64,000 nt of DNA from Achromobacter sp. AONIH1 (GCF_002902905.1 NZ_CP026124.1:3596001-3660000); one strand, 5' to 3'. Numbered from the stretch's first letter, positions 46,514 to 55,625 are shown. Notes: generated by a model not told the origin, from the letters alone. A program made the numbers and translations.

Positions 46514-48034
46514 TCAGTCAACCGAGGTGTTCAGGAAGCGGAAGCGGATGTCGCCGGGCACTTCCAGGTCCTTGACGCGCTTGTTCACGCCGACGATGGT
46601 GTTCAGGCTGTACAGCGGCAGCTCCAGGGCCTGGTCGGCCACGTAGCCGGCGATTTCCTGCAGCATGGCTTCGCGCTTCTTCACGTCGTAGACGGTGCGC
46701 TGCGCTTCCAGCATGGTGTTGAGCTTGGCGTCGTTGTCGTACGGGTTCCACTTCTGGCCCGTGTGATACATCAGGTAGGCCGTGTTGTCGTAGTCATAGG
46801 TCCAGCCGCCCCACTGGTTCTGCCACATTTCGCCGGTCTTGCCGCCGGGGATGATGTCGTTGAGCAGCACGCCGGTCTCATACGGCTTGATGGTGGCGCG
46901 CACGCCCACGGCCTGCAGGTAGCCGGACACGGCCTGGGCCACTTCACGGAAGTTCGAGTCGCTGCCGCGCACGTCGATCTGCACCGTGGCGCCCGGCTTC
47001 ACGCCGGCGGCGGCCAGCAGCTTCTTGGCTTCGGCGGGATTGAAGGGCAGGGGCTTCTGCTCGGGGTTGTAGCCGAACGACTGCGGTCCCTGGAAGCTGG
47101 CGATGGTCTTGGCCTGGCCCAGCAGCAGCTGCTTGACGATGGCGTCGCGGTCCACGGCCATGATCAGCGCGCGGCGCACGTCGCGGTTGCTGGTGATGCC
47201 GGTCTTGGTGTTGTAGCGCAGGGCGAAAGCCACCGGGCCGCCGGTCGAGATGACGTCGGCGTTGCCGGACTTCTTCACGGTCTCGATCAGGCCCAGCGGG
47301 ATCAGCGTGGCGATGTCGACGCGGCCGGCCTGCAGCTCGGCGACCTGGGTGCCGGGCTCGCCGATGAAACGATAGACCACCTTGTCCAGCTTGGGCTTGC
47401 CGCCCCAGTATTCGTCGTTGCGCGCCAGGGTCACGTTGACCTTGGGCTGGTAGCTCTCGAACTTGAACGGGCCGGTGCCGACCGGGTGGGTGTTGAAGTT
47501 GTCCTCGCCCTTTTCCTGGATGTACTTGGGCGGCACGATCATGGCGCCGTAGCCGGCCAGCTTGGTCAGCAGCACCGGGTCCGGCTGCTTGAGGATGAAG
47601 TCGACGGTGTTCTCGTCCACGACCTTCACCTCGCCGATCGAGTCGTAGTTGGACTTCTGTGGACCCTTGGCGCCTTCCGCGCCCAGCAGGCGGTCGAAGG
47701 TGAACTTGACCGCATCGGCGTTGAAGGGCTCGCCGTTATGGAACTTGACGCCCTGGCGCAGCGTGAAGCGCAGGCGCTTGTTGTCGTCCAGGTATTCCCA
47801 CTTGGTGGCCAGGCCGGGTTGCAGCTTCAGGTCGGCGCCGCGCATGGTCAGGCCGTCGTACAGGTTGCTGCCCACCGAGCCCCAGAAGGTCACGAAGGTG
47901 TCGATAGGGTCCCAGCTGCCCGGATCCTGGTTGATGGCCACGTTGAGCGTGCCGGCGGCGTGCGCGGCGGGCAGGGCGGCGCCCAGGGCCAGGGCCAGCG
48001 CGGTGGCGGAGAAGGTCTTGCTGAGGAAATGCAT
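46514..48034 (-). CDS. Peptide ABC transporter substrate-binding protein (family 5)
   Basis: A 506-residue periplasmic receptor of the DppA/OppA group. Signal peptide 1-26 ('ALALGAALPAAHA'), then 'LNVAINQDPGSWDPIDTF', the SBP_bac_5 mark 'FTLRQGVKFHNGEPFNADAVKFT' (core 'VKFHNGEPFNADAVKF'), 'HPVGTGPFKFESY' and 'DVRRALIMAVDRDAIV'. No lipobox Cys. Ligand undetermined; the M14 peptidase in the operon suggests peptides or N-acylated amino acids. Confidence 0.93.
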   Translation of the reverse strand: MHFLSKTFSATALALALGAALPAAHAAGTLNVAINQDPGSWDPIDTFVTFWGSVGSNLYDGLTMRGADLKLQPGLATKWEYLDDNKRLRFTLRQGVKFHNGEPFNADAVKFTFDRLLGAEGAKGPQKSNYDSIGEVKVVDENTVDFILKQPDPVLLTKLAGYGAMIVPPKYIQEKGEDNFNTHPVGTGPFKFESYQPKVNVTLARNDEYWGGKPKLDKVVYRFIGEPGTQVAELQAGRVDIATLIPLGLIETVKKSGNADVISTGGPVAFALRYNTKTGITSNRDVRRALIMAVDRDAIVKQLLLGQAKTIASFQGPQSFGYNPEQKPLPFNPAEAKKLLAAAGVKPGATVQIDVRGSDSNFREVAQAVSGYLQAVGVRATIKPYETGVLLNDIIPGGKTGEMWQNQWGGWTYDYDNTAYLMYHTGQKWNPYDNDAKLNTMLEAQRTVYDVKKREAMLQEIAGYVADQALELPLYSLNTIVGVNKRVKDLEVPGDIRFRFLNTSVD

Positions 48035-48074
48035 GGTCGCCTCCAGGGACGGGGAATGTGCTGACGTAAGGGAA

Positions 48075-49928
48075 TCAGGCCGCGCGGGCGACCAGGTGGC
48101 CGGGCGCGAACTCGGCCAGGGGAATGATGGCCGGCTCGTCGCCGACGCGGCGCACCGGGCTGGGGATCTCGCCTTCGATCAGCGAGGTGTCGATGTGGCG
48201 GCCCGGCTCGGCCACCGGCACGGCGGCCAGCAGCTTGCGGGTGTAGGCGTGCTGCGGCGATTCGAAGATCTGGCGGCGCGTGCCCAGTTCCACGATCTGG
48301 CCCAGGTACAGCACCGCCACGCGGTGACTGACCTTCTCCACCACCGCCATGTCGTGGGTGATGAACAGGTAGGACAGGCCACGGTCCTTCTGCAGGTCCA
48401 TCAGCAGGTTCAGGATCTGCGCCTGGATCGACACGTCCAGCGCCGACACCGATTCGTCGGCGATGATGAGCTTGGGGTTGCTGGCCAGCGCGCGCGCGAT
48501 GCAGACGCGCTGGCGCTGGCCGCCCGAGAATTCATGCGGATAGCGGGCGGCGTGCTCGGGCTTCAGGCCCACCTGTTCCAGCAGCTCGCCGACGCGGCGC
48601 GCGATGGCGGCCTCGTCCGACAGCAGGCCGTGCGTGCGGATCGGTTCGGCGATGCTGAAGGCCACGGTCTTGCGCGGGTCCAGCGAGGCATAGGGATCCT
48701 GGAAGATGTACTGGATCTCCTGGCGCAGCCGCTGGCGGCCGGCGCTGTCCATCGAGAAGATGTCCTGGCCGTTGTAGCGCACCGCGCCGCCGGTGGGCGC
48801 GATCAGCTGCTGCAGGGTCTTGCCGATGGTGGACTTGCCGCTGCCCGATTCGCCCACCAGAGCCAGCGTCTCGCCCGGATAGACGTCGAAGCTGACTTCC
48901 TCGACGGCGTGCACGCGGTGCGTGACGCGGCCGAACAGGTTGTGGCCCACGTCAAAGCGCGTGGTCAGCTTTTCCACGCGCAGCACCGGCTCGTCGTAGC
49001 GGGCGGTGTCCTGGTCGCGGGTCTCGCCCACTTCGCGCAGCTCGCCGTCCTCCAGCACGGTCTGCGGCGTGCGCAGCGGCAGGTCGCGGCCGGTCAGGCT
49101 GCCCAGGCGCGGCACGGCGGCCAGCAGGGCGCGGGTATAGGGGTGCTTGGGCGCGCGGAAGATCTCTTCCACCGTGCCCTGTTCGACCTTCTTGCCGCGC
49201 AGCATCACCACCACGTCGTCGGCCATCTCGGCCACCACGCCCATGTCGTGGGTGATGAAGATCACGGCGGTGCCCAGGTCGCGCTGCAGCGCGCGCACGG
49301 TGTTCAGGATCTGCGCCTGGATGGTGACGTCCAGCGCGGTGGTCGGCTCGTCGGCGATCAACAGGCGCGGCTGGCAGGACAGGGCCATGGCGATCATCAC
49401 GCGCTGACGCATGCCGCCGGACAGCTGGTGCGGATAGCGGTCCAGCAATGCCTCGGCGTCGGGCAGGCGCACTTTTTCCAGCAGCGCGCGCGCGGCCTTG
49501 CGGGCGGCGCCGCGCGAAAGCTGCTGGTGCAGCATGATGGCCTCGATGATCTGGTCGCCGACCGTGAACACCGGGTTCAGCGAGGTCATCGGCTCCTGGA
49601 AGATCATGGCGATGTCGTTGCCGCGAATCGCGCGCATGCGCTCCTCGGACGCCCGCGCCAGGTCGATCTCCTGGCCGGCGCCGTCGCGGAACAGGATCTG
49701 GCCCGAGGCGATGCGGCCGTTGGTGTAGTCGGTCAGCCGCATGATGGCCATGGACGTGACCGACTTGCCCGAGCCGGACTCGCCGACGATGGCCAGCGTC
49801 TTGCCGGGACGCACGTCGAAGTCCAGGTTCTCGACCGCGCGGAACACGCCGTTGTCGGTATTGAAGTCGACCGATACGCCGCGCACGGACAGCAGCGGGG
49901 CGGCAGGGTAGGCAGTGGAGCTAGACAA
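48075..49928 (-). CDS. Peptide ABC transporter fused ATPase (DppD-DppF type)
   Basis: A 617-residue protein with two ATPase domains in tandem, equivalent to DppD plus DppF in one chain (as in GsiA). Domain 1: Walker A 'GESGSGKSV', signature '[15 protein letters not shown]', Walker B '[12 protein letters not shown]'. Domain 2: Walker A 'GESGSGKST', signature '[15 protein letters not shown]', Walker B '[12 protein letters not shown]'. GsiA-type proteins import glutathione, so that substrate is a candidate. Starts 10 bases after the MarR-type gene. Confidence 0.94.
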   Translation of the reverse strand: MSSSTAYPAAPLLSVRGVSVDFNTDNGVFRAVENLDFDVRPGKTLAIVGESGSGKSVTSMAIMRLTDYTNGRIASGQILFRDGAGQEIDLARASEERMRAIRGNDIAMIFQEPMTSLNPVFTVGDQIIEAIMLHQQLSRGAARKAARALLEKVRLPDAEALLDRYPHQLSGGMRQRVMIAMALSCQPRLLIADEPTTALDVTIQAQILNTVRALQRDLGTAVIFITHDMGVVAEMADDVVVMLRGKKVEQGTVEEIFRAPKHPYTRALLAAVPRLGSLTGRDLPLRTPQTVLEDGELREVGETRDQDTARYDEPVLRVEKLTTRFDVGHNLFGRVTHRVHAVEEVSFDVYPGETLALVGESGSGKSTIGKTLQQLIAPTGGAVRYNGQDIFSMDSAGRQRLRQEIQYIFQDPYASLDPRKTVAFSIAEPIRTHGLLSDEAAIARRVGELLEQVGLKPEHAARYPHEFSGGQRQRVCIARALASNPKLIIADESVSALDVSIQAQILNLLMDLQKDRGLSYLFITHDMAVVEKVSHRVAVLYLGQIVELGTRRQIFESPQHAYTRKLLAAVPVAEPGRHIDTSLIEGEIPSPVRRVGDEPAIIPLAEFAPGHLVARAA

Positions 49929-49937
49929 CGTGGAATC

Positions 49938-50450
49938 TCACAGCGAGGTGGCGGCGCGCGCGGCCTGGTCGTACAGGCCGGAAAGCGCGCGCAGGGTGTT
50001 GGCCAGCTGATGGCTGGCCTCGTCCGCGGCGGGCGAATCGATGTAGGGCTTGACCAGGCATTGCTCGCGCACCTCGGCATAGCGCCGGATCGCCGCGGCG
50101 CCTTCGTCGGTGGTGGAATAAATCACTTCCTTGCCGGTCTTGACGCCGCGCACCACGCCCAGCCGCTCGAGCTTCTTGAGCGAGTAGTTCACCAGGTGCG
50201 TGTCTTCGACATTGAGCGTGAAGCAGATGTCGGCCAGCTTCTTGCCGCGGCCGCGATGGAACACGTGGTTCAGGACCAGGATGTCCAGCGAGGTCAGCTC
50301 GGGCAGGCCGGCACAGGCCATGCAACGCACCATCCAGCGGTTGAAGGCGTGCGAGGCGATGATCAGGCCGAACTCCACCTCGGACAGCTCGGGGGAGGAA
50401 GAAGCGAGATGGGAGGAGGAAACGATGGCGTCCCGACGGGAAGCAGGCAT
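49938..50450 (-). CDS. MarR/winged-helix transcriptional regulator
   Basis: A 170-residue regulator with a winged helix in the middle: 'LTSLDILVLNHVFHRGRGKKLADICFTLNVED' (core 'KKLADICFTL'), then 'LVNYSLKKLERLGVVRGVKTGKEVIYSTTDEG'. The frame opens at a TTG (50483) but the ATG at 50450 is more likely; neither has a strong ribosome site. First gene of the peptide operon, so probably its repressor, acting at the palindrome 50486-50504. Confidence 0.82.
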   Translation of the reverse strand: MPASRRDAIVSSSHLASSSPELSEVEFGLIIASHAFNRWMVRCMACAGLPELTSLDILVLNHVFHRGRGKKLADICFTLNVEDTHLVNYSLKKLERLGVVRGVKTGKEVIYSTTDEGAAAIRRYAEVREQCLVKPYIDSPAADEASHQLANTLRALSGLYDQAARAATSL

Positions 50451-50485
50451 GGGGTACGGCGGACAGCAAGGGATCGATGACAAAA

Positions 50486-50504
50486 CGTTAGCGAATTATT
50501 AACG
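50486..50504. promoter_or_regulatory. Candidate operator of the peptide operon
   Basis: CGTTA (50486-50490) and TAACG (50500-50504) frame an AT-rich 9-base centre, 36 bases before the regulator's ATG. An AT-rich palindrome at this place in GC-rich DNA suits a MarR-type site. Confidence 0.4.
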
Positions 50505-50566
50505 ATTCGTTGCTGTCAGGGCATTCGGGATTACCCGGCGTCAGGCCGGCGCCGTGCCGGCTTGGG

Positions 50567-52258
50567 TCATGCCGGCGCCGCCGTTGCGTCCGTCCATCTC
50601 CCGTTTTCCCAGGCGAGCCGATGCGTGGGCCGCAGCGCCGCCAGGAAGGCCGCGTCGTGCGAGGCCACCGCCAGCGCGCCGGGATAGCCGGACAGCGCCT
50701 CCTCCAGCGCCTGCACCGACGCCAGGTCCAGATGATTGGTGGGTTCGTCCAGCAGCAGGAATTGCGCCGGCTCCCGCCGCCACAGCGCGCAGGCCAGCGC
50801 CGCCTTGATCCTTTCGCCGCCACTGAGCCGGGCCGCTGGCGCATCCACCTGGGCGGGGCCCAGGCCCAGCAGGGCAAGCCGGCTGCGCAATTCGCCCTGG
50901 GGCAACCGTGCACCGAGCCGGTCCAGCGCTTGCAGCAGCGTCTCGGCATCGCCTAGCGCCGAGGCACGCTGGTCCAGGATGGCCGTCGGCACGCCGACCT
51001 CGCAGCGCCCGCCGAGGGGCGCGAGTTCGCCGGCCAGCATGGCCAGCAGCGTGCTCTTGCCGCAGCCATTGGGGCCTTGCAGGGCCAGCCGGAAGGGGCC
51101 GGACAGGTTCAGCGACAGGGCTGGCGCGCCGGCGGGCCAGGGCGGGGTCGCCGCCTCCAGATGCAGCACGCGGCGGCCGGCCGGCACGGCGGTTTCGGGC
51201 AGGGCGAGCGCGATGGCGGCGGCGGGCGCGACCTTGGCGGCCGCCTGCCGCACGGCGGCGTCCAGCGCCTGGGCGGCGGCCTGCATGCGCAGCCGCTCGC
51301 GGCCGGCGTGCCGTTCAGCGCTGGCCTTCTTCATGCCCAGCAGGATGGGCGCCTGATTTGCGTCGCGCGCCTGCCGCGCATTGCGCGCGCCGCGTCGCTG
51401 CTCGGCGTCGTGGCGCTGGCGCAGTGCCCGCAGGCCGGCATCGCGTTCGGCGCGGGCGTGGGTCAGCGCGGCATCGGCCGAGGCGGCCTGCTGTTCATGG
51501 TGCCTGCGATAGGCGCTGTAGTTGCCGGCGTGGCCGGCCAGCGCGCCGCGTTCCAGCGCCACGATGTCCGACATCGTGTCCAGCAGGGTCCGGTCATGGC
51601 TGGCGACGATCAGGCCGCCGCGCCAGGTGGTCAGCCTGTCCATCAGCCAGCCCCGGGCGCGGGCGTCCAGATGATTGGTGGGCTCGTCCAGCAGCAGTCC
51701 GTCGGCGCCTTGCGCCAGCGCGCCGGCCAGCGCCACGCGGGTCAGTTCGCCGCCGCTGACGGCGCTTGCCGGCCGTTCCGGCGGCCAGGCCGGCAGACCG
51801 GCGTCCGCCAGCATGCGCGGCCATTCCTCGCGGACGCGCCAGCGGCCATCCATCAGGTCGAAGTCGGCCTGGCTGCCGGTGCCGGCCTCGATGCGCGCCA
51901 GGGCGCGCAGCGCGGGCGTCATGCCCGCCACATCCGCCAGCGTGACGCCCGGGCCGGCGGGCAGGGACTGCGGCACGGCGGCGATGCGTCCGCGACGCTC
52001 GATGCGGCCGGATTGCGCAGGCAGTTCGCCGAGCAGCAGTCGCAGCAGCAGCGTCTTGCCCGCGCCGTTGCGCCCGATGAGGCCGTGGCGCGCCACGCCG
52101 AAAGCGTGGCTGGCGTCTTCCAGCAGCATGCGGCCGTCGGGCAGCGCATGGCTGACGTGGCGCAGGCTGATATGGAAAGTCGCCGCGAGCGGCGCGCGGG
52201 ATTGCTGGGCAGAGGAAAGGGGCCGCGCCGGCGCGGGCGCGTGGGGTGCGTGGGCCAT
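50567..52258 (-). CDS. ABC-F family ATPase
   Basis: A 563-residue protein with two ATPase domains and no membrane segment. Domain 1: Walker A 'GRNGAGKT', signature 'VSGGELTRVALA', 'LLLDEPTNHLDA'. Domain 2: Walker A 'GPNGCGKST', signature 'LSGGERIKAALA', 'LLLDEPTNHLD'. The Arg/Ala-rich interdomain linker is the ribosome-contacting element of ABC-F proteins. Such proteins (Uup, EttA, resistance factors) act on translating ribosomes. Which role applies is not visible. ATG at 52258 follows AGGAG. Confidence 0.93.
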   Translation of the reverse strand: MAHAPHAPAPARPLSSAQQSRAPLAATFHISLRHVSHALPDGRMLLEDASHAFGVARHGLIGRNGAGKTLLLRLLLGELPAQSGRIERRGRIAAVPQSLPAGPGVTLADVAGMTPALRALARIEAGTGSQADFDLMDGRWRVREEWPRMLADAGLPAWPPERPASAVSGGELTRVALAGALAQGADGLLLDEPTNHLDARARGWLMDRLTTWRGGLIVASHDRTLLDTMSDIVALERGALAGHAGNYSAYRRHHEQQAASADAALTHARAERDAGLRALRQRHDAEQRRGARNARQARDANQAPILLGMKKASAERHAGRERLRMQAAAQALDAAVRQAAAKVAPAAAIALALPETAVPAGRRVLHLEAATPPWPAGAPALSLNLSGPFRLALQGPNGCGKSTLLAMLAGELAPLGGRCEVGVPTAILDQRASALGDAETLLQALDRLGARLPQGELRSRLALLGLGPAQVDAPAARLSGGERIKAALACALWRREPAQFLLLDEPTNHLDLASVQALEEALSGYPGALAVASHDAAFLAALRPTHRLAWENGRWTDATAAPA

Positions 52259-52439
52259 GAAGCGCTCCTGACGATGAACGGGCCTTGCGGACGCGGCGGG
52301 CTGCCGGCGGCAAGGACGGATCGGAGGAAGGCTTAGAGGTTCATGGCGGGGGCGCTCCCGGCGGTGAATGGAGCAGCCATTGTCGCATATCGACTGCGGC
52401 GGTCCGTGCCCGTCGCGGTCGCGGCGCGGCCTGCGCCGG

Positions 52440-52793
52440 CTACTTCATGAGCGGGCCACAGACCTTGATCCAGTCGGATTTCTGCGAAGCCAGCATGCCG
52501 GCTTCCCGATCCATCGCGCCCGCCGTGTCGGCGGGAAAGGTTCCGCCATCGCGCGCGCAGACTTCGTAGCGGTCGGCCAGTTCGAAGCGCAGGTCCAGCA
52601 GGTCCAGCCGTCCCTGGCACAGCGTGCCGTCGAGCTTGCCGCCGCGCGTCGCTTCCAGCGCGTCCTGCGCCGACTGGGCGCGCCGGTAGTCCGACTGCGC
52701 GGAATCGAAGGCCGCGACGCAGTCTTCGGCGGCAGCCGAGCTGGAGAAGGCGGCGAGCAGCAGGGCGGCGGACAGGAGGCGGGATGCGGTCAT
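52440..52793 (-). CDS. Small exported protein
   Basis: A 117-residue protein with a Sec signal (about 1-22, 'SSSAAA'), then a domain with four Cys ('EDCVAAF', 'TLCQGRL', 'YEVCARD', 'KVCGPLM') suggesting two disulphides in a helical periplasmic fold. No family recognised; the size and Cys pattern recall small lysozyme-inhibitor-like or cell-envelope proteins. Stand-alone. Confidence 0.72.
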   Translation of the reverse strand: MTASRLLSAALLLAAFSSSAAAEDCVAAFDSAQSDYRRAQSAQDALEATRGGKLDGTLCQGRLDLLDLRFELADRYEVCARDGGTFPADTAGAMDREAGMLASQKSDWIKVCGPLMK

Positions 52794-52870
52794 GGACAGG
52801 CGGAAGGGCGCAACAGGAAAGGGCGCGCCGGGTTCGGGGACTGCATCATAACTGGGCTGCCATGCAGCGC

Positions 52871-53158
52871 TCAGGCAAGGGTGGCATGCAGGCGCAGGCC
52901 AAGCGCGCGCAAGACCTTGAGAATGGTGCTGAAGTCGGGGGCGCGCTCCCCGGACAGCGCTTTATACAGGCTCTCGCGTGACAGCCCGGTGTCCCGCGCG
53001 ACCTGGGTCATGCCCTTGGCGCGCGCGATATCGCCGAGCGCCTTGGCAATCAGCGCCGCATCGCCTTCGGCGATGCATGCGTCCAGGTAAAGCGCCATTT
53101 CCTCGGGCGTTTTCAGGCGCTCCGCGATGTCGTATTTCCGTGTCGTCAGTTTGCGCAT
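52871..53158 (-). CDS. Antitoxin, HigA/addiction-module antidote type (HI1420-like)
   Basis: A 95-residue HTH protein: 'KTPEEMALYLDACIAEGD' then the HTH 'MTQVARDTGLSRESLYKALSGER' and 'FSTILKVLRALGLRL'. This is the probable-antidote family that lies downstream of a RelE/ParE-like toxin gene. It neutralises the toxin and represses the operon. It follows the toxin by 78 bases, more than usual. ATG at 53158. Confidence 0.88.
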   Translation of the reverse strand: MRKLTTRKYDIAERLKTPEEMALYLDACIAEGDAALIAKALGDIARAKGMTQVARDTGLSRESLYKALSGERAPDFSTILKVLRALGLRLHATLA

Positions 53159-53236
53159 GGGGGGCTCCCTGTGGAGCGACAGTTGAAGGGGGCGATGCTG
53201 GCAGCTTCAACGGCGTTGACGGCAGCCGTCTGGTTT

Positions 53237-53542
53237 TCAGAAATTCCAGTCCAGTTTGTCGACCAGGCGTAGCGCCATCCTGATATCGGCGTCCTGGGTC
53301 GATTTATCTCCTTCTGCAAGTAGGATGACGATGGTTCCCGCGATGCGTTCGGTGAAATACACCCGATAGCCGGGACCGAAATCAATTTTCAATTCAGAGA
53401 CTCCCTTTTCCTGATGCCGGCATCTGCCTGGGTTTCCGAGGGCCAGTCGCTGTATGCGTGCTTGTATTCGCGCCTTGCCGACCTTGTCCTTCAGGCGGGC
53501 TTCGAAGTCATCATAGGCTTGGGTGCTGCGGAGTTCTTTCAC
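53237..53542 (-). CDS. RelE/ParE-family toxin (HI1419-like)
   Basis: A 101-residue protein of the HI1419 toxin family: 'AYDDFEARLKDKVGKARIQARI', 'GNPGRCRHQEKGVSELKIDFGPGYRVYF' (central core 'GVSELKIDFGPGYRVYF') and 'LLAEGDKSTQDADIRMAL'. Relatives cleave mRNA or poison gyrase. Starts at GTG 53542 after AGGAACCC. The toxin-first order is typical of this subfamily. Confidence 0.88.
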   Translation of the reverse strand: MKELRSTQAYDDFEARLKDKVGKARIQARIQRLALGNPGRCRHQEKGVSELKIDFGPGYRVYFTERIAGTIVILLAEGDKSTQDADIRMALRLVDKLDWNF

Positions 53543-53607
53543 GGGTTCCTGGCCTCGCCTTTTGATAGTCGATGACTGTCATGTGCGTTTCCTGGTCCGT
53601 GATTCTT

Positions 53608-53683
53608 GTAGCCATTAGGCTACGAAAAGAAGTGTAGCCATATGGCTACGAAGGCGCAAGAAACTTTGTAGTCATCCGGCTAC
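53608..53683. promoter_or_regulatory. Three 16-bp palindromic operators of the toxin-antitoxin operon
   Basis: GTAGCCATTAGGCTAC (53608-53623), GTAGCCATATGGCTAC (53634-53649, perfect) and GTAGTCATCCGGCTAC (53668-53683). They share GTAGnCAT..GGCTAC and precede the toxin start by 66-141 bases. The middle one lies between the proposed -35 and -10. Confidence 0.8.
53631..53659 (-). promoter_or_regulatory. Candidate promoter of the toxin-antitoxin operon
   Basis: On the minus strand, TTGCGC (53654-53659) and TACACT (53631-53636, 4/6) with a 17-base spacer filled mostly by the perfect palindrome. The -35 is weak. Autorepression by antitoxin binding follows from the layout. Confidence 0.45.
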
Positions 53684-53965
53684 ATCTTGCCGCCTCGAAG
53701 GACATGGCTCCATCCTCATTCTTGATAGGTGGGAATCCCTTGACACGCTGGTTTTTCGCATTGCCTGCGGTGGGCAAGCAGGCGATATAGGCAACCCCAG
53801 GAATCCCCTGATCGAAATCGGCCCGAACACGGTTTACCTCCACCCGAAACTGGTCTACCTTGCTTTACATGTCAAGGATCCGCGCGGCGCGCCCGCGCCG
53901 TCCGACTGGATGATCCTGGACAGACAGTTCTGTTTTATCAACGCCCACGCTGGAGATGAAAGAGA

Positions 53966-55195
53966 ATGACCGACACGCTCATCAAGGTCGACCTGGCCCA
54001 ATCCCCCTACGAGAACAAGCAGATCCACAACCGCTGGCATCCGGATATTCCGATGGCGGTCTGGGTCAAGCCCGGCGACGACTTCGTCCTGGAAACCTAT
54101 GACTGGACCGGCGGCGCGATCAAGAACGACGACAGCGCCGACGACGTGCGCGACGTGGACCTGTCCACCGTGCACTTCCTGTCCGGGCCGGTGGGCGTGG
54201 AGGGCGCCGAACCCGGCGACCTGCTGGTGGTGGACCTGCTGGACATCGGCGCCAAGCCCGACAGCCTGTGGGGCTTCAACGGCTTCTTCAGCCGCAACAA
54301 TGGCGGCGGCTTCCTGACCGATCATTTTCCGCACGCGCAGAAATCCATCTGGGATTTCCACGGCATGTTCACGTCCTCGCGCCACGTTCCGGGCGTGAAT
54401 TTCGCCGGCCTGATCCATCCCGGCCTGATCGGCTGCCTGCCCGACCAGAAGCTGCTGGACGACTGGAACAAGCGCGAACAGGCGCTGATCGACACCAATC
54501 CGAACCGTGTGCCGCCGCTGGCCAACCCGCCCGCGCCCAAGACCGCGCACATGGGCGCGTTGCAGGGCGCCGACCGCGATCGCGCGGCGGCCGAGGGCGC
54601 GCGCACGGTGCCGCCGCGCGAGCACGGCGGCAACTGCGACATCAAGGACCTCTCGCGCGGCGCGCGCGTGTTCTTCCCGGTCTACGTCAAGGGCGGCGGC
54701 CTGTCGGTGGGCGACCTGCACTTCTCGCAGGGCGACGGCGAAATCACCTTCTGCGGCGCCATCGAGATGGCCGGCTGGGTCCACATGCGCGTGTCGCTGA
54801 TCAAGGGCGGCATGGACAAGTACGCCATCCGCAATCCCATTTTCAAGCCCAGCCCGATCACGCCGACCTACAAGGATTACCTGATCTTCGAAGGCATCTC
54901 GGTCGACGAGCAGGGCAAGCAGCACTATCTGGACGTGAACGTGGCCTATCGCCAGGCCTGCCTGAACGCCATCGAATACCTGAAGAAGTTCGGCTATTCC
55001 GGCGCCCAGGCCTATTCCATCCTGGGCTGCGCGCCGGTGCAGGGCCATATCAGCGGGGTGGTGGACATTCCCAACTCCTGCGCCACGCTGTGGCTGCCGA
55101 CCGAGATCTTCGATTTCGACATCCAGCCCTCGGCCTCGGGGCCGGTGAAGCACATCAAGGGTGGCGTCGACATGCCGCTGTCGCGCGATCGCTAG
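53966..55195 (+). CDS. fmdA: Formamidase/acetamidase
   Basis: A 409-residue amidase of the FmdA_AmdA family, hydrolysing formamide to formate and ammonia. Whole-length match: 'VDLAQSPYENKQIHNRWHPDIPMAVWVKPGD' begins the protein (core 'NRWHPDIPMAVWVKPGD'), then 'VHFLSGPVGVEGAEPGDLLVVD', 'ENGGNCDIKDL'-like 'HGGNCDIKDLSRG' and 'FFPVYVKGGGLSVGDLHFSQGDGE'. Length matches formamidase (about 407). ATG at 53966 follows GAGATGAAAGAGA. It forms a pair with fmdB-like at 55207. Confidence 0.95.
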   Translation: MTDTLIKVDLAQSPYENKQIHNRWHPDIPMAVWVKPGDDFVLETYDWTGGAIKNDDSADDVRDVDLSTVHFLSGPVGVEGAEPGDLLVVDLLDIGAKPDSLWGFNGFFSRNNGGGFLTDHFPHAQKSIWDFHGMFTSSRHVPGVNFAGLIHPGLIGCLPDQKLLDDWNKREQALIDTNPNRVPPLANPPAPKTAHMGALQGADRDRAAAEGARTVPPREHGGNCDIKDLSRGARVFFPVYVKGGGLSVGDLHFSQGDGEITFCGAIEMAGWVHMRVSLIKGGMDKYAIRNPIFKPSPITPTYKDYLIFEGISVDEQGKQHYLDVNVAYRQACLNAIEYLKKFGYSGAQAYSILGCAPVQGHISGVVDIPNSCATLWLPTEIFDFDIQPSASGPVKHIKGGVDMPLSRDR

Positions 55196-55206
55196 GAGCC
55201 CGCATC

Positions 55207-55539
55207 ATGCCCATCTATGACTATGCCTGCGGCGGCTGCGGCGAGTTCTCGGCGCTGCGGCCGCTGGCGCAGTGGCGCGATCCCGCCGACTGCCCGCAAT
55301 GCGGCGCGTCCTCGGAACGCATCGTGGGCGGCGCGCCGGCCATCTCGGCGCTGTCGTCGGCGGTGAACCGGGCGCGCGCGGCGAACGAACGCAGCGCCAA
55401 CGAGCCGCGCAGCTCGCGCGCCGGCCACGGCATGAACTGCGGCTGCTGCTCGGGCGGACGCAAGTCCGGCAAGACCCGGGTGGCGGCGGACGGCGCCAAA
55501 TCTTTCGCCGGCTCCCGCCCCTGGATGATCAGCCACTGA
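55207..55539 (+). CDS. fmdB: FmdB-type zinc-ribbon regulatory protein
   Basis: A 110-residue protein. 'PIYDYACGGCGEFSAL' and 'DCPQCGASSERIV' give a CxxC...CxxC zinc ribbon (FmdB/CxxC_CXXC_SSSS type). It was first described next to formamidase in Methylophilus as a putative regulator. A second Cys cluster ('NCGCCSGG') lies near the C-terminus. It starts 12 bases after fmdA, same operon. Confidence 0.9.
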   Translation: MPIYDYACGGCGEFSALRPLAQWRDPADCPQCGASSERIVGGAPAISALSSAVNRARAANERSANEPRSSRAGHGMNCGCCSGGRKSGKTRVAADGAKSFAGSRPWMISH

Positions 55540-55542
55540 ATG

Positions 55543-55625
55543 AGGCCCCCCGAAGCGCTGCGCGCTTCCCCCAGGGGCATGCCTACGGACCGGCGGAGCC
55601 GGATCCGTGGCATCCCGCTTTGGGG
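55543..55625. repeat. Copy of dispersed GC-rich element (reverse orientation)
   Basis: The core CCCCCCGAAGCGCTGCGCGCTTCCCCCAGGGG is the reverse complement-like relative of the elements at 35337-35458 (CCCCCTTGAGGGGG plus AGCGCGTAGCGCT), and the flanking GGACCGGCGGAGCCGGATCC also resembles the flank there. It lies directly after fmdB and could serve as a hairpin terminator. Confidence 0.6.

Larger units (their letters stand above)
53543..53965. other. 423-base lower-GC region between the toxin gene and formamidase
   Basis: The toxin side (53600-53690) carries three palindromes and a promoter. Bases 53690-53880 are clearly lower in GC than the surroundings. They hold a 65-codon open frame on the minus strand (53646-53843) without recognised similarity that overlaps the palindromes, so I do not call it a gene. 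The right end holds the promoter of fmdA. It may be a scar of transferred DNA. Confidence 0.4.

Noticed and set aside
47649..50480. 943-codon plus-strand frame across the peptide operon
   Set aside because: Opposite strand of the receptor and ATPase genes, which have complete motifs; the frame is His/Gln/Arg-rich noise.
53646..53843. 65-codon minus-strand frame upstream of the toxin gene
   Set aside because: No recognised family, overlaps the palindromes and the proposed promoter, and lacks a clear ribosome site.
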